Origin: Cristatella mucedo | Lineage: Eukaryota; Bryozoa; Phylactolaemata; Cristatellidae | DNA: 64,000 nt | Direction: 5' to 3' | NCBI GenBank assembly: GCA_009760855.2 | Contig: WPIO01000168.1 | Coordinates: 455,001 to 519,000, forward strand | Part shown: piece after piece, positions 54,063 to 63,813 of the stretch | How the letters are laid out: each line of letters opens with the position of its first letter | How positions within the stretch are numbered: position 1 is the stretch's first letter | Notes under the pieces: model-generated | What the model was told of the DNA's origin: nothing | The model's database searches: none | Seen by the model: only the letters and a program-made list of their open reading frames with translations | Made by a program: the position numbers and the translations under genes

Positions 54063-54985
54063 ACATAGCTATGTGCTGCCTCGGCTGGTGCCCAGCCCGG
54101 CCGTCTGCAGTCGTGTGCTCCCTCCTCCAAGTCCTGCTGCCCACGCTCCCTCGGGGGGGGGGGAGTGCAGAGGCCACCCAGGGGCTTTATTTGGTTCGGT
54201 GGGAGGTATGGCTAAGCAAGCATTCTTGGTGACATGCCAAGACCCCTGCTGTAGGGGCCTATTGTAAGACTGGCTTGGTACTGCTGTGTACTTTTCAATG
54301 ACCTCCCCCCCTCCCTCTCTGAAGACGTCAGTCAAAGGGAAGGGTTGACTCAGCCCCTTCGGTGAGAGGCATAAATAAGTGCTTCACTCGATGCCCCTCT
54401 ACTCACCAATCCCTGTCCTACTAATGTGCATGCCTTGTGCCTGCCGACTATAAGTACACGCTGGCTGTGGGAGTGGCAGGAGCCGTTCGAAGGAGCTGCC
54501 TCCGTGGGCATGCATGGCTGGCTGTATTTGTTCGCGATTGTGCAACTGGGGCTTGACTGCTGAGCCCGACGACACCCATCAATGAATACGTGATAAGTCG
54601 GGCGATCGGTGCAGCCATTGTGACCACTGCGACCGCCCTTCAGCTTATTCGTACGCCGGGTGGGGGCCATTATTGCTTTAATACGTTGAAGCAAACCAGC
54701 AGCAGCAGTGCTGGTAAAGCTTGTTTCTCTTTGCCGATAGAACGCACCGGCCCAGCTGCTTTGCAGAGGGCCCCCTCCCCCGAGGTGGAGGTCTGCTCGT
54801 CGGCAGGCAAGGCTCGATTGTCACGTGCCACCTTGGCACAGCCACTAGGCATGCCTGCGAGGGTGGTGCTAACTGGTGCAGCCGGTGCAGCTTCTGTCAG
54901 TGACTTCTCCGAGGGTCATGGAATCTGAGCCGGTGACCTCGAGGCTGGCAGCTGCTGCATTGTGCACTCCTTGGAAGTGTGCACT
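54063..54985. other. Unique GC-rich DNA, no gene recognised
   Basis: Frames such as 54590-54928 plus and 54350-54694 minus overlap and have no domains. Confidence 0.35.
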
Positions 54986-54986
54986 A

Positions 54987-55280
54987 CCAGTGCTACCCAT
55001 GCTGCCCCAGTATTTCCCATGCTGCCCCACTGCTTCCCATGCTGCCCCAGTATTTCCCATACTGCCCCAGTATTTCCCATGCTGTCCCACTGCTTCCTAT
55101 GCTGCCCCAGTGTTTCCCATGCTGCCCCACTGCTTCCCATGCTGCCCCAGTATTTTCCATGCTGTCCCACTGCCTCCCATGCTGCCCCAGTATTTCCCAT
55201 ATTGCCCCAGTATTTCTCAAGCTGTCCTAGTATTTCCCATGCTGCCCCAGTATTTCCCATGCTGCCTCACTGCTTCCCAT
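54987..55280. repeat. 20-bp minisatellite
   Basis: About 14 copies of a 20-bp unit alternating CATGCTGCCCCAGTATTTCC and CATGCTGCCCCACTGCTTCC, so the higher-order period is often 40 bp. Because 20 is not a multiple of 3 and the unit lacks stops, long frames run through it on both strands (e.g. 54876-55415 plus, 54916-55260 minus). Those are artefacts. Confidence 0.95.
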
Positions 55281-55284
55281 TGCT

Positions 55285-55650
55285 TTCGGCATTGGTTGCC
55301 ACCGGTTGCTGTCGTTGCCGGCTGGCTCGGCCCTGGGCAGGGCTCCGGGCGCTGGCTGTCCTTTCTTTCACGGAAACTCCGAAAGACGTTGCCATCTATT
55401 TGCGTGCTTGCTTAACACCAACACCCGTGCTATCCTGTAGCATCCATAACACCTGTAACATCCGAACGATCGTCAGCTCGTGTGGACTTGTCACATGCCA
55501 ACTTGGGTTTTGGCCCAGTCCATGTTGTGTTCTGCTCACGACTGGATATGTCAAGGCTCCGTGATCGCTCTTTGTTGTTGCTGCCGTGCATCTGCTACTG
55601 TCGGCTGCTACATGTGTGCATTGGTGCAGCACCTGCAAGTAGCTAGTCGT
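55285..55650. other. Unique DNA, no gene recognised
   Basis: Nothing identifiable between the minisatellite and the SINE-1. Confidence 0.35.
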
Positions 55651-55660
55651 GATACACGGT

Positions 55661-55842
55661 GAGCCGTGATGGCACGCTAGGTAAGGCAGTTGCTTTCATG
55701 ACCTCGATCCCGAGGTCGTGGGTTCGATTCCTGTGGTGGGCGATCCTTTATCACCACTGCAAGCAGTGGTGATAGCCGTCAAGGCTCTTCTGTCGCTATA
55801 CAGAAAGAGGCTGTTTAAGCAGCTAGGTTTATTTATTTATTT
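55661..55842 (+). mobile_element. SINE-1 copy with TSD
   Basis: Near-consensus SINE-1 flanked by ATACACGGT at 55652-55660 and 55843-55851, the longest target-site duplication seen here. Tail (ATTT)n. The SINE body is close to that at 41959 (shared 'gaggctgtttaagcagctagg'), suggesting the same subfamily. Confidence 0.93.
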
Positions 55843-56098
55843 ATACACGGTTTAGGTGTCACCAGTATTCGTCGAGTGTCGGCTGCGAGTAGCAACGTTA
55901 CTAGCGCTGCGCTTGTGGCCTATCTAGTTATGACCGGAAGTTTAAGCAGGACATCACTTTTGTTACATCGGGCATTTTTGCAGCCTGGAATCGGCAGTGA
56001 CTGTCTGCCGAGTATCCTGAATCAATCGAGAAAATGTCTTCTTGTTTTTTCGACAGGCTTTTATATATCAATTGCCAGGCTGGAAGTAAAGGAAAACA

Positions 56099-56148
56099 CA
56101 GCTGGTTTAGCAGCCTCGTTTGTGCAGCAGTAAAAGAGCCTTTGCAGT
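56099..56148 (-). mobile_element. SINE-1 3' scrap
   Basis: 'agctggtttagcagcctcgtttgtgcagcagtaaaagagcc'. Confidence 0.45.
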
Positions 56149-56184
56149 GCAAACAACAATAATAACGGTCAGAATGAGAATAAT

Positions 56185-56318
56185 AAAAACAGTATATTCA
56201 GTTCTAAAGAGCCCTCGAAGAATTTCACCTGTATCCAGGTTCTTTACTTATGCAGCAGGGCTCTAGCCCACGACCCTTGTTGTTAAAGACTTTTTCTCCT
56301 CCCTGGGCTAAACCATGG
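56185..56318 (-). mobile_element. SINE-2 copy
   Basis: Tail 'aaagagccctcgaagaatttc', B-box 'gggctctagcccacgacc', head 'ccctgggctaaaccatgg'. Confidence 0.6.
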
Positions 56319-56450
56319 TGGTGGCAAATCTTGTCTAGCATGCACGCTAAGAGAACGATATCGCCATCCAGGCGCCATGTGCAACATTTTGCAAGGATTC
56401 TCGTGCCCAAGCTCCTTGACCTGGGGCTAGCAACCATTTTAAACCGCGCA

Positions 56451-56452
<2 letters not shown>

Positions 56453-56502
<50 letters not shown>
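56453..56502. repeat. (TA)n microsatellite
   Basis: About 24 TA units. It produces spurious Tyr-Ile frames on both strands. Confidence 0.95.
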
Positions 56503-56505
<3 letters not shown>

Positions 56506-56519
56506 GGCTGCAGCTTTGA

Positions 56520-58030
56520 GCCACTCAGTAATGGCTTCGGGCATAGTACAGTTACTCTCACCTTTCCCTGCACCCGGATGAATTTGTCTTATTTTCTCCT
56601 TGTGCTTTCCATGCTTACTTATGCAGTATTCAGTGTATGTTACGAACCAGGGTTCTTACTAACCAGTGGCAATCTCTAGTAATTAAAGTACATCCATCAC
56701 GTGGCAAGGCGGCACGGCATTGTCTTCCATGACCATACTATGATTACTTCTGCTATAACTCAGCGAAGCGAGGCCACAGGCAGTGAGCTCTCCTGTCTTC
56801 CTATGTACTTTTGCATTCTAGTCAAGCTTGACAGCTTTCGGGTTCATTAACTCTGGTGGTTATTGTCTGCGTTGTCCCTATTGTTGCCCCTATTAGTAAA
56901 GCAGCTGGATAGAGATTAGTTATCTTAGGTTTCGATGAAAAAAGACTGATTCAATCCTATCATTTAATTTATCTCTATAGTGTTGTTTTCTCGTGAAATC
57001 TGTTCGATTTGCCGATTTGCAGCATTAATCCACAGCGAAAAAGCGGCAGACAAGTGCTGATCTACGAGTTCTTCTGTGTAAACGAATTTGTTGGACGAAT
57101 TTGTTGGTACTTTCACTGGTCACCTTGACTGTTCCCCACTTAACAGTATGCAACGCCGGCATTTGCCAGTTCGTGCAGGCATTGGGGTGACGTAATGTCA
57201 CGTGGTGCCGGAGCTCTGCCACCTATGCAGCAGCTTGCTTTGAGGGTTTGAGTAGTAGTCTGTCAGTCGGCTGCTGCTGCTGATGCTCATTGATTGGGCC
57301 GCTCAGATTCATCGCTTGTGCTCCCCCACCACCTTTCACGATAGCTGTTGTCACTTACTTGGTCACATGGCCAGGCTGGCTACCCCACTGCGACAGCAAG
57401 CAGTCCGTGGCTTTTTTCTGTGGTTTTCTCTCCGATGTCCAATCTTCCCAATGTCGATTCCCAAGACATTGCAGCCTGGATGCATGCTTCCCGCCCGCCC
57501 AGCAGCAGATCAGTGGCCGTGCGCCTTGAAAGAGCGCCTGTGAAAAGGCCATCAGCGGTGGGACGTGCCGGGCGTGATTGGGCCTCGATCCATCCCATCG
57601 TTCGGCAGCGGCGCCCGGCTAATGCTTGCCTGCCAATTCTCAGTCTAGCTCTTCCTCTGCGGAAGTCTCCTGCTGCGGCACCGCTGCTGGCGGCTGCTTC
57701 TGATGCTGATGCTGCCTCCGCCACGGCATTGCACCGGCTGCTGCTGAGCCGCCTGCCAGCAATGGGCTCACTCGCTACTGGCTGCCGTGCTGGTCAGTCA
57801 GCTGATTCCTTACCCTGCAGTCGGGCCAGGGCGCCTGTTATGCCACCGCCCGGTGACATCGCCAGGCTGCTGCTCTGTGTGTCCTGTGGCTGGGTCTGAG
57901 GCGTTGCGCTCTCGTTTGCAGGCTCGTCGGCTTGCACCATCGTCTGCTAGAGCACTCGCCTGCGACTCGGTGCAGCCATCTCCGTCGGCTCGCGCCTGTA
58001 CCACTGCACGCGGCGGCTCGGTGGCTGCTT
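56520..58030. other. Upstream flank of the 58-kb exon
   Basis: No transposons after 56.5 kb; GC rises from 57.2 kb. The plus frame 57348-57899 has no domain and ends before the exon. Possible acceptors for the exon are 'ctctcgtttgcag|g' (AG at 57920-57921) and 'ttcttccgtgccgagccacag|g' (AG at 58089-58090). Neither is decisive. Confidence 0.35.
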
Positions 58031-58173
58031 AGAGGCTGCAGCCGAGGCGGACATTCTGCGGATCGGATTTCTTCCGTGCCGAGCCACAGGCGCCGCCTTC
58101 TTTACCGGCCGAGCGCGACGGCGGCGGTTGTTCGCTGCTGCAGCCACCCGGCGCTAACCGAGCGCAGCCGGTC

Positions 58174-58775
58174 ATGCTGCAGAACTTCGACAGGGCGCTC
58201 GACAGGTCGTTCCAGCAGCAGCAGCAGGCAGCATCGCACGGCCTCGCCTCGCCCGCTCGCTCCGATCTCGGAGGAGGAGGCGGCGGCGGCGACCCGTACT
58301 TGCTGCTGCGCATGAAGAACGGCACCGCCAGTGCCGCAGCTGTCGAAGCCGCCGCTGCGGCGGCCGCAGACTCGTCTCCACTGCGGCTGATGCGTCTGCC
58401 CGGCTCGTCGTCCTCCTCCTCTGGCTCTTCCGACATGCCGGCCGCCATGTCGTTGCGACCCGACCTCGGTCTCCAGCCGGCGCCTCGCGGCAGCAGCAAC
58501 GGCTATGCACCCGTCATCGGCGGAAGCGGGGCAAGGCTGCCGGTGGCGGCAGGCGGCGAGCCGGCCTCCGCCGCTTCGAGGCATCCCTACGGTTTTGTGG
58601 GACCGTCCGTGTCTCAGCAGCTGCAGCTTCTGCACCATCAGCGGGCGTCGGAAGCGCTCTCTTCGGCGTCGTTCAACGTCGGCTCGCAGCACGTCGTCGG
58701 CTCGCGTGCCGGCACCGCAGCAACTTCCTCGTATTACTTGCATGCCACGGCCGTCGGCGGTGCCAGTGGAACGGT

Positions 58776-58810
<35 letters not shown>

Positions 58811-61041
58811 GAGTCGGCCACCTGCGCGCGGCTTCGAGTGGCTATTCGGCCATGATGAGCAGCGGCCACCACCTACAGCTTCACCATCAGCACGCTCCGG
58901 GTGGCAGCGGCGCTGGCGGAGTGCACCAGATGCAGCAGCAGCAGCAGCAGCAGGCAGCGGCTGTAGCCTATGGCTACGACGCTGTGCACGGTCCCTTGGC
59001 CTCCTCCTCTGCCCGGCAGCCCTCCCCTCGCGGTGGCAGCAGCGTCGTGACGGCGTCGTCGTCGTCGGCATCGTCGCTGTCAACGCTAGCAACAGCTCCG
59101 GCAGCGTCGGAGCTGCCGCCGACGAGGCTGCAGCAGCAGCCGCAATCGTTGCGGCGCAGTCCGGCCTCGGAGCAGCTGCCGTCGCCTCGGCAGCAGCAGC
59201 TGTCAGCTGGCGCCACCGCGTGCAGCTCTCCGACAGCTTACAGCGGCGGAGGCAGCGTCGATGTGCGTGGCACACACGTGCGCCGCACTGTAGATTCACG
59301 CGGGCCCGGTATGTCACCTATGCACGCCAACCTTGACCTCGGAATGGGTGTGCCTTACGACCAGAGGATGGCAAACCACGGATCTGGTGCCGCCGGCGCC
59401 ACTCTCGGTGCAACAGTCGAGCAACTATTACATCAGCAGCAGCAGATGCAGCAGCAGCACCAGCAGCGGATGCTGCACCAGCACCACCAGCAGATGGTGC
59501 AGCAGCAGCAGCTTCAGCGTGGCTTGAGCTCTGCAGCCGTACCGGATGTGCCGTCCATGTATCGTACTTCGGTCAGGGCCAGCGGCCTGGGCATGGAGTC
59601 AGGCAAGCCCGGCTCAGGTGCCAACGCCTCTTCTGGTGTTGCCGTATCCGGGCCGATCGTGTACAAGGGGACCCAGCTCGGCGGTGGCCCACCGCCGCCG
59701 AGCTTGCCTCACGGCACGCCCGGCGGTGCACGGGCGCGCAGTCCTGGGCGGCAGGCGTCGCCGAGCGGTCAGCAGCAGCGAGCGGGCAGCATTCGCACGG
59801 CCTGCGCTCCGTCGCCCACCGCTCGCGGCAGCCGCAGCAGCTCCGACGGAGGCGGCGGCAGCGCAGCCGGCGACGAGGCTGCCATCTACCGGCGCCTCAG
59901 CGAGGTCGAGGCCATGGCTGCCTCTTGGCAGCAGGCAGAGGGCGGTGGCCTGATGCCTGCTGTCGGCAGTGCTCTGTCGAAGGGCATGGTCGGCGGTGAG
60001 CTGCACGTTGACCCGTCTGTGGCGCACTCGCCTACCGCCGGCGCCATGCAGCTTTTGTCCCGGCATGCGCTGCTGCATCAATCCGCAGCAGTCGGTGGCG
60101 GCAGCGCCGCAGCTGATAGCCTGCAAGGCCTAGAGTCTCCTTCGTCGGCCTACATCGGCACCGACACTTCGTCTGAAAAGTCATCTTTGGCGGCTTCGCC
60201 CTTTCCTCCGCTGACGCAGCAGTTTTTCAGTCACCCTGGCTCAGTGGGGGCAGTATCGGCAGCTGCCACCGCAGGAGCACAGAATCACGGCAGCGGTGGC
60301 GGCGGCACCACCGCTGCCGCATACTTCGCTGCTCCCTATGCTGCCACGGCAGCGCTGTTCCAGCAGCAGCGGCAGCAGCAGCTGAGCCGCCGAAGCGCCG
60401 CTGCCGCTGCGGAGCTGCAGCGACAGCAGGCGCCTGCCTGTGACGTAGGCGTCAACCAGCAGAAGCTGGCCGTCAGTTTGGCTGAGCAGATGACGTCAGT
60501 CGCCGTCCAGCATTCGGCTCGGCGAACTGCCGCCGGAAGCAGCGGTCGCTCTGCTTCCGGCGACGGCAGCCCTGCTTCCGCCGGTGGCAGCAGTCCGTCG
60601 GCTGCAGCGGCGGCCGCCACAGCAGCCGACGGCTCGTACTCGCAGCGAGGTCAGCGTCGGCCACCATCAGCGGCAGCAGTGGCAGACGAGGAGGAGGCAG
60701 CGGCGGAGGCGCAGCCACTCGACCTCAGCGCCAAGCCCGTTGCCACCGCCTCTGCGTGGCCCGTGCTTCACGCGGCCGAGGACTCCTCGCTGCTCCTTGC
60801 CGAAGACGGCGGTGATGGTGCCGGAGGCCTGCATCGTTCGGGCTCGGCTGCTGCTGCTGCACTGCTGCGCGACGACCAGCCGCTCGATCTGACCCTTCCG
60901 AAAGCAGGCCTCGGCAGCAGCGGGCAGCAGCTCGGCGCTCCGGTCGCCGCCGGCAGCTGCCGCCGCCGCATCGCCTGCGGCTTCGTGGCCGTTCCTCTCG
61001 GCCGGGGCTGCCGGCTATGGCTACGCGAGCGTCCTCGGTGA
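58174..61041 (+). CDS. Large exon of a Q/A/S/G-rich protein with CtBP-binding-type motifs
   Basis: 955 codons from ATG at 58174, by far the longest non-transposon frame. The same frame is open upstream to a stop at 58030, so the true start or acceptor may be earlier. The protein is low complexity: Gln runs (Q11 at residues 202-212, more near 260, 425-455 and 730-740), Ala runs, and Ser/Gly/Pro-rich spacers. Near the end are PLDLS (residues 848-852) and PLDLT (903-907), both fitting the PxDLS/T motif that recruits the corepressor CtBP. No zinc finger, homeodomain, bHLH or HTH is in this exon; a DNA-binding domain may lie in later exons. It is probably a nuclear transcriptional regulator or corepressor. 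Families with paired motifs of this kind (for example LCOR/E93) are possible, but I cannot assign one. A strong donor at 61038 means the last residues and the stop are probably not the real C-terminus. A +1 frame opened near 60941 reads more naturally into that donor. The minus strand is also open in long stretches because of GC bias. Confidence 0.75.
58777..58809 (+). repeat. (CAG)11 polyglutamine tract
   Basis: Pure CAG run coding for Gln 202-212 within the large exon, prone to length polymorphism. Confidence 0.9.
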
Positions 61042-61043
61042 GT
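61038..61043 (+). other. Splice donor of the large exon
   Basis: 'GTCCTCG|GTGAGT' is a near-perfect donor four bases before the end of the open frame. Past this point the sequence changes to AT-rich, LINE-containing DNA, as expected of an intron. Confidence 0.6.
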
Positions 61044-61159
61044 TCTTTGGAGTGCGTGGCGATAGTTGTCGGCGCCGGCGCACTCGTTTCCTTCCCGGTC
61101 GATGCTGCTGCTCGTCCGTCCATCATCGATTCAGCCAGCTCCCGAATATATAGTAATTA

Positions 61160-61262
61160 TAATACGCTAGTACAATCATAATAATAAGAATAGGAATACT
61201 AGTAATATGTTTGTATAGCATCCTCGGAGAGCTTGCAATCTTATTTTTCTAAGCTGAAGCCA
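61160..61262 (-). mobile_element. LINE-B tail
   Basis: 'ataataagaatagg' tail and 'tagcatcctcggagagcttgcaatc'. Diverged. Confidence 0.5.
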
Positions 61263-61264
61263 TT

Positions 61265-62300
61265 GTATTGCCACAGTACTGCACTTGAACATTGGGCATG
61301 ATTCATACTGTCATATAAAGGTGCATGGCCTTCCGAATTTCCCAGCGTCTTAAAGAAATTGTGCAGACGAACCATCCTAAAAGAAAGAAATTGTGCAGCC
61401 GAACCATCAGCCTTATTGGGATGTGTAATATTCAAGTGGTGTGGTAGTAGTACTAGAAAGCAGTGAGAAAACTCTTGTCTGGGATTTATCCTGCTACCTC
61501 CGAAACCTGAGGCGTCATATCAACTGAGGCATATTGATGAGACTTTTAATTCCCTAAAAACAGGTTAGATGCAGTAACGCAATTCGCCGGAACGAGGTTG
61601 CTGCAGCAGGTGGCATTCCTGTGAGGCGTGACTGATGCAGTGCTTAAGAAGTTATGCACAACCCGTCACCACTGGCTGCGAAGCCTGTGCAATATGGCGC
61701 TTACGGTTGACGAAATTACTGCAGCCGGGCATAGTCTATAGGGTCATGCCCTTGCTTTGCTTAGTTATCAATTACTTTACAGTCAGCCTCCGACTGCTTT
61801 CCATTGTCGACTGCTTTCCATTGTCTTGAAGCTGGAATCATCTTTTGGAGTGCTTGTCATTGCTCAAAGGCCTCAAAGGCCAAGGTGTGATATCAGAACT
61901 ATCAGCTTCTGAAAATGGGTTTAGAAATCCTTGAAAAGCTCATCTGCCCATCGACGCTCTCATCGATCGAGAAGAGATTTCCCTCCGCGCCTCGCGGCTT
62001 CGCCTTCTTTCGCGATCTGACGACCAAGACCCACCCAGTTCGATTCAGCGATCAGCTGTCGATCAGCAGTGGCTTGCATATGCCGCTCCGAGGTGGCAAG
62101 AAGTGCAACCCCGAGTTTCAACTCCTCTGAGCTGGCTGCTCTGCAAAAAATTGAGAAACACTCCAACGACAGTTCACTAAGCTCGAAGCTCCGCCTTCAA
62201 CCACCCACAAAGTTGTGCTCGTCTAGTACGAAGCAGAAAATTCAAAGCATATCTACATTTTCTCCTCTCAGTTCCCTGCTTGGCCTCACTTGATTCTCAG
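61265..62300. other. Intron-like unique DNA
   Basis: A short plus frame at 61915-62130 and the overlapping minus frame 61960-62166 sit in a small CpG-richer patch (61960-62110). Neither has a known domain. Confidence 0.35.
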
Positions 62301-62304
62301 CATA

Positions 62305-62415
62305 ATGTATGTGTTATCTCCATCTGTAACTCCCCAAAGCAACAAAGACTGAGTGGGTATTGTTTAGGAGAATTTTCTATAGCGCGCCCAAGAGACTTTC
62401 GGTACACCTGCTCTA
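62305..62415 (-). mobile_element. LINE-A 3' end
   Basis: 'ttatctccatctgtaactcccc', 'tatagcgcgcccaagag' and 'ctttcggtacac'. Severely 5'-truncated. Confidence 0.6.
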
Positions 62416-62446
62416 GCCAAGTGGCTTCATCACAGGCTAGGCAACA

Positions 62447-62560
62447 TAATAATAATAATAATAATAGTACATTTGATATAGCGCCCTCAGAGAAATTAAT
62501 CTTTCTAGGCACTTTGTATTTGCTGCAAAAGAAGCACGATCGGCTATTTAGTGGTAGCTT
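62447..62560 (-). mobile_element. LINE-B 3' end
   Basis: (ATA)n tail, 'tagcgccctcagagaaattaatc', 'aagaagcacgatcgg'. Head-to-head with the plus copy that follows. Confidence 0.7.
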
Positions 62561-62561
62561 G

Positions 62562-62930
62562 CTTTTCCGACTCAAATCGCTTAGCTGTGCCTCGAACCAA
62601 CCTCATATCCTTTGGAGACCGTGCCTTTAGTTGCTTGCTCTCAAAGCCTGGAACTCACTCTTGGCTGACGTCACGCTATCACTTGACTTGACGACATTTA
62701 GTAATGACGCACATGTTTCAAACGGCATTTGTTGGCAGGTCCTTATGAGTTTTGCTTTGTGTGCTTATGCGTGCTGACACTGTGCATGTCACCATTAGCC
62801 ATATTATGCTTGTTGACATTGCACGTGTTACCAAAACCATTTGATAATGCTTCCTTTGCATCACATCTAAAGTGCCAAGACAGAGATCAAGTTCTCTGAC
62901 GGTCCGGCACAAATGTAATTTTATTATTAT
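62562..62930 (+). mobile_element. LINE-B 3' end
   Basis: C-terminal block 'gaaccaacctcatatcctttgg', full 3' UTR, hairpin 'aagacagagatcaagttctctgacgg' and ATTATTATT. Confidence 0.75.
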
Positions 62931-62935
62931 TCTTT

Positions 62936-63095
62936 TGATGAGAAAGTGAGAAGCATAGCTAAATCAGGAGGGTTGTCGAGGGGGCGATTAGCATTGAAGT
63001 AGCATTTCAGAACGGCTGGAAAGTATGTGCCACAGTCGGCAGCAGGAGAGTAGTTTTCGTTGTGTAAGAACTGCTGAAGTGAACTCAACCGATCC
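62936..63095 (-). mobile_element. LINE-A C-terminal scrap
   Basis: 'gagaaagtgagaagcatagc', 'ttcagaacggctggaaagtatg' and 'cagcaggagagtagtt' match LINE-A on the reverse strand. Confidence 0.6.
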
Positions 63096-63099
63096 TTCT

Positions 63100-63325
63100 T
63101 TCGAATTCTAAGAATTAATGCAACAACAGCTTCACAATCTTCTCATTAATGGATGATCCAAGAGGTCGTCGACGTTCATTGGATTGAACACGGCGGTCGG
63201 CTTGTCGAAAAATGCAGTGCTGTTCGAATCGTTCTTTATTAGTGGCTAAGACTACTAGCCAGCAGCCGGAGCAGTATCTTCTGATGTCATTTTGCATGTA
63301 TGTCGTAGCATGATGCCTCGAATGT
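63100..63325. other. Unidentified short frame
   Basis: A minus frame at 63115-63297 encodes a 60-residue, Arg-rich and helix-like unrecognised sequence between LINE fragments. Possibly another decayed element. Confidence 0.2.
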
Positions 63326-63329
63326 CATT

Positions 63330-63425
63330 AACTGTTGCTTATTGCATCTCTTGCAGCAAATTGTGAAATGCTTTGAAGAGATTTGGCTGCTCTCATAGGG
63401 CGTTCTACAAACGACTCATAATAGT
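63330..63425 (+). mobile_element. LINE-B tail
   Basis: 'cttgcagcaaattgtgaaatgctttgaagagatttggctgctctcatagggcg'. Diverged. Confidence 0.45.
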
Positions 63426-63639
63426 AATGCAAATAATAATTATTATTGTTGTTAAGCGTAAGGCTTTCTCCTACAAAGCCACCCTTATTTGGATCTAGAA
63501 GCTGGCTAGAATGCATCTCAAATCCTCAGGGTCTAACAGACTGAATGTTCCGGTTAGCCTCTAACCTCGACGTTGGCAGGTAATAATATTAGTCATAGCC
63601 TTTTATGCAGTTTCCTAAGAACTTAATCCCTATACATTC

Positions 63640-63700
63640 ACACTTATATAGCAGCAGAACAGCTTTGACGGACATTGCCATAGCTTGCATCTTACCCGTA
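63640..63700 (-). mobile_element. SINE-1 scrap
   Basis: 'tatatagcagcagaacagctttgacggacattgccatagcttgcatc' is a diverged SINE-1 body. Confidence 0.35.
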
Positions 63701-63705
63701 GGCTG

Positions 63706-63743
63706 TGATAATAAGACATTTATATAGGATCATCAGAGAACTT

Positions 63744-63813
<70 letters not shown>

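Noticed and set aside
54876-55564. Plus-strand frames of 179 and 200 codons and minus frames through the same region
   Set aside because: They are produced by a stop-free 20-bp tandem repeat and are open on both strands in several frames.
56225-56544. Frames with Tyr-Ile repeats
   Set aside because: Translation of a (TA)n microsatellite on either strand.
58102-61126. Many long minus-strand frames opposite the large exon (up to 256 codons)
   Set aside because: GC-rich triplet repeats keep several frames open. They give Arg/Ser/Cys-rich sequence with no domains, and none spans the region as the plus frame does.
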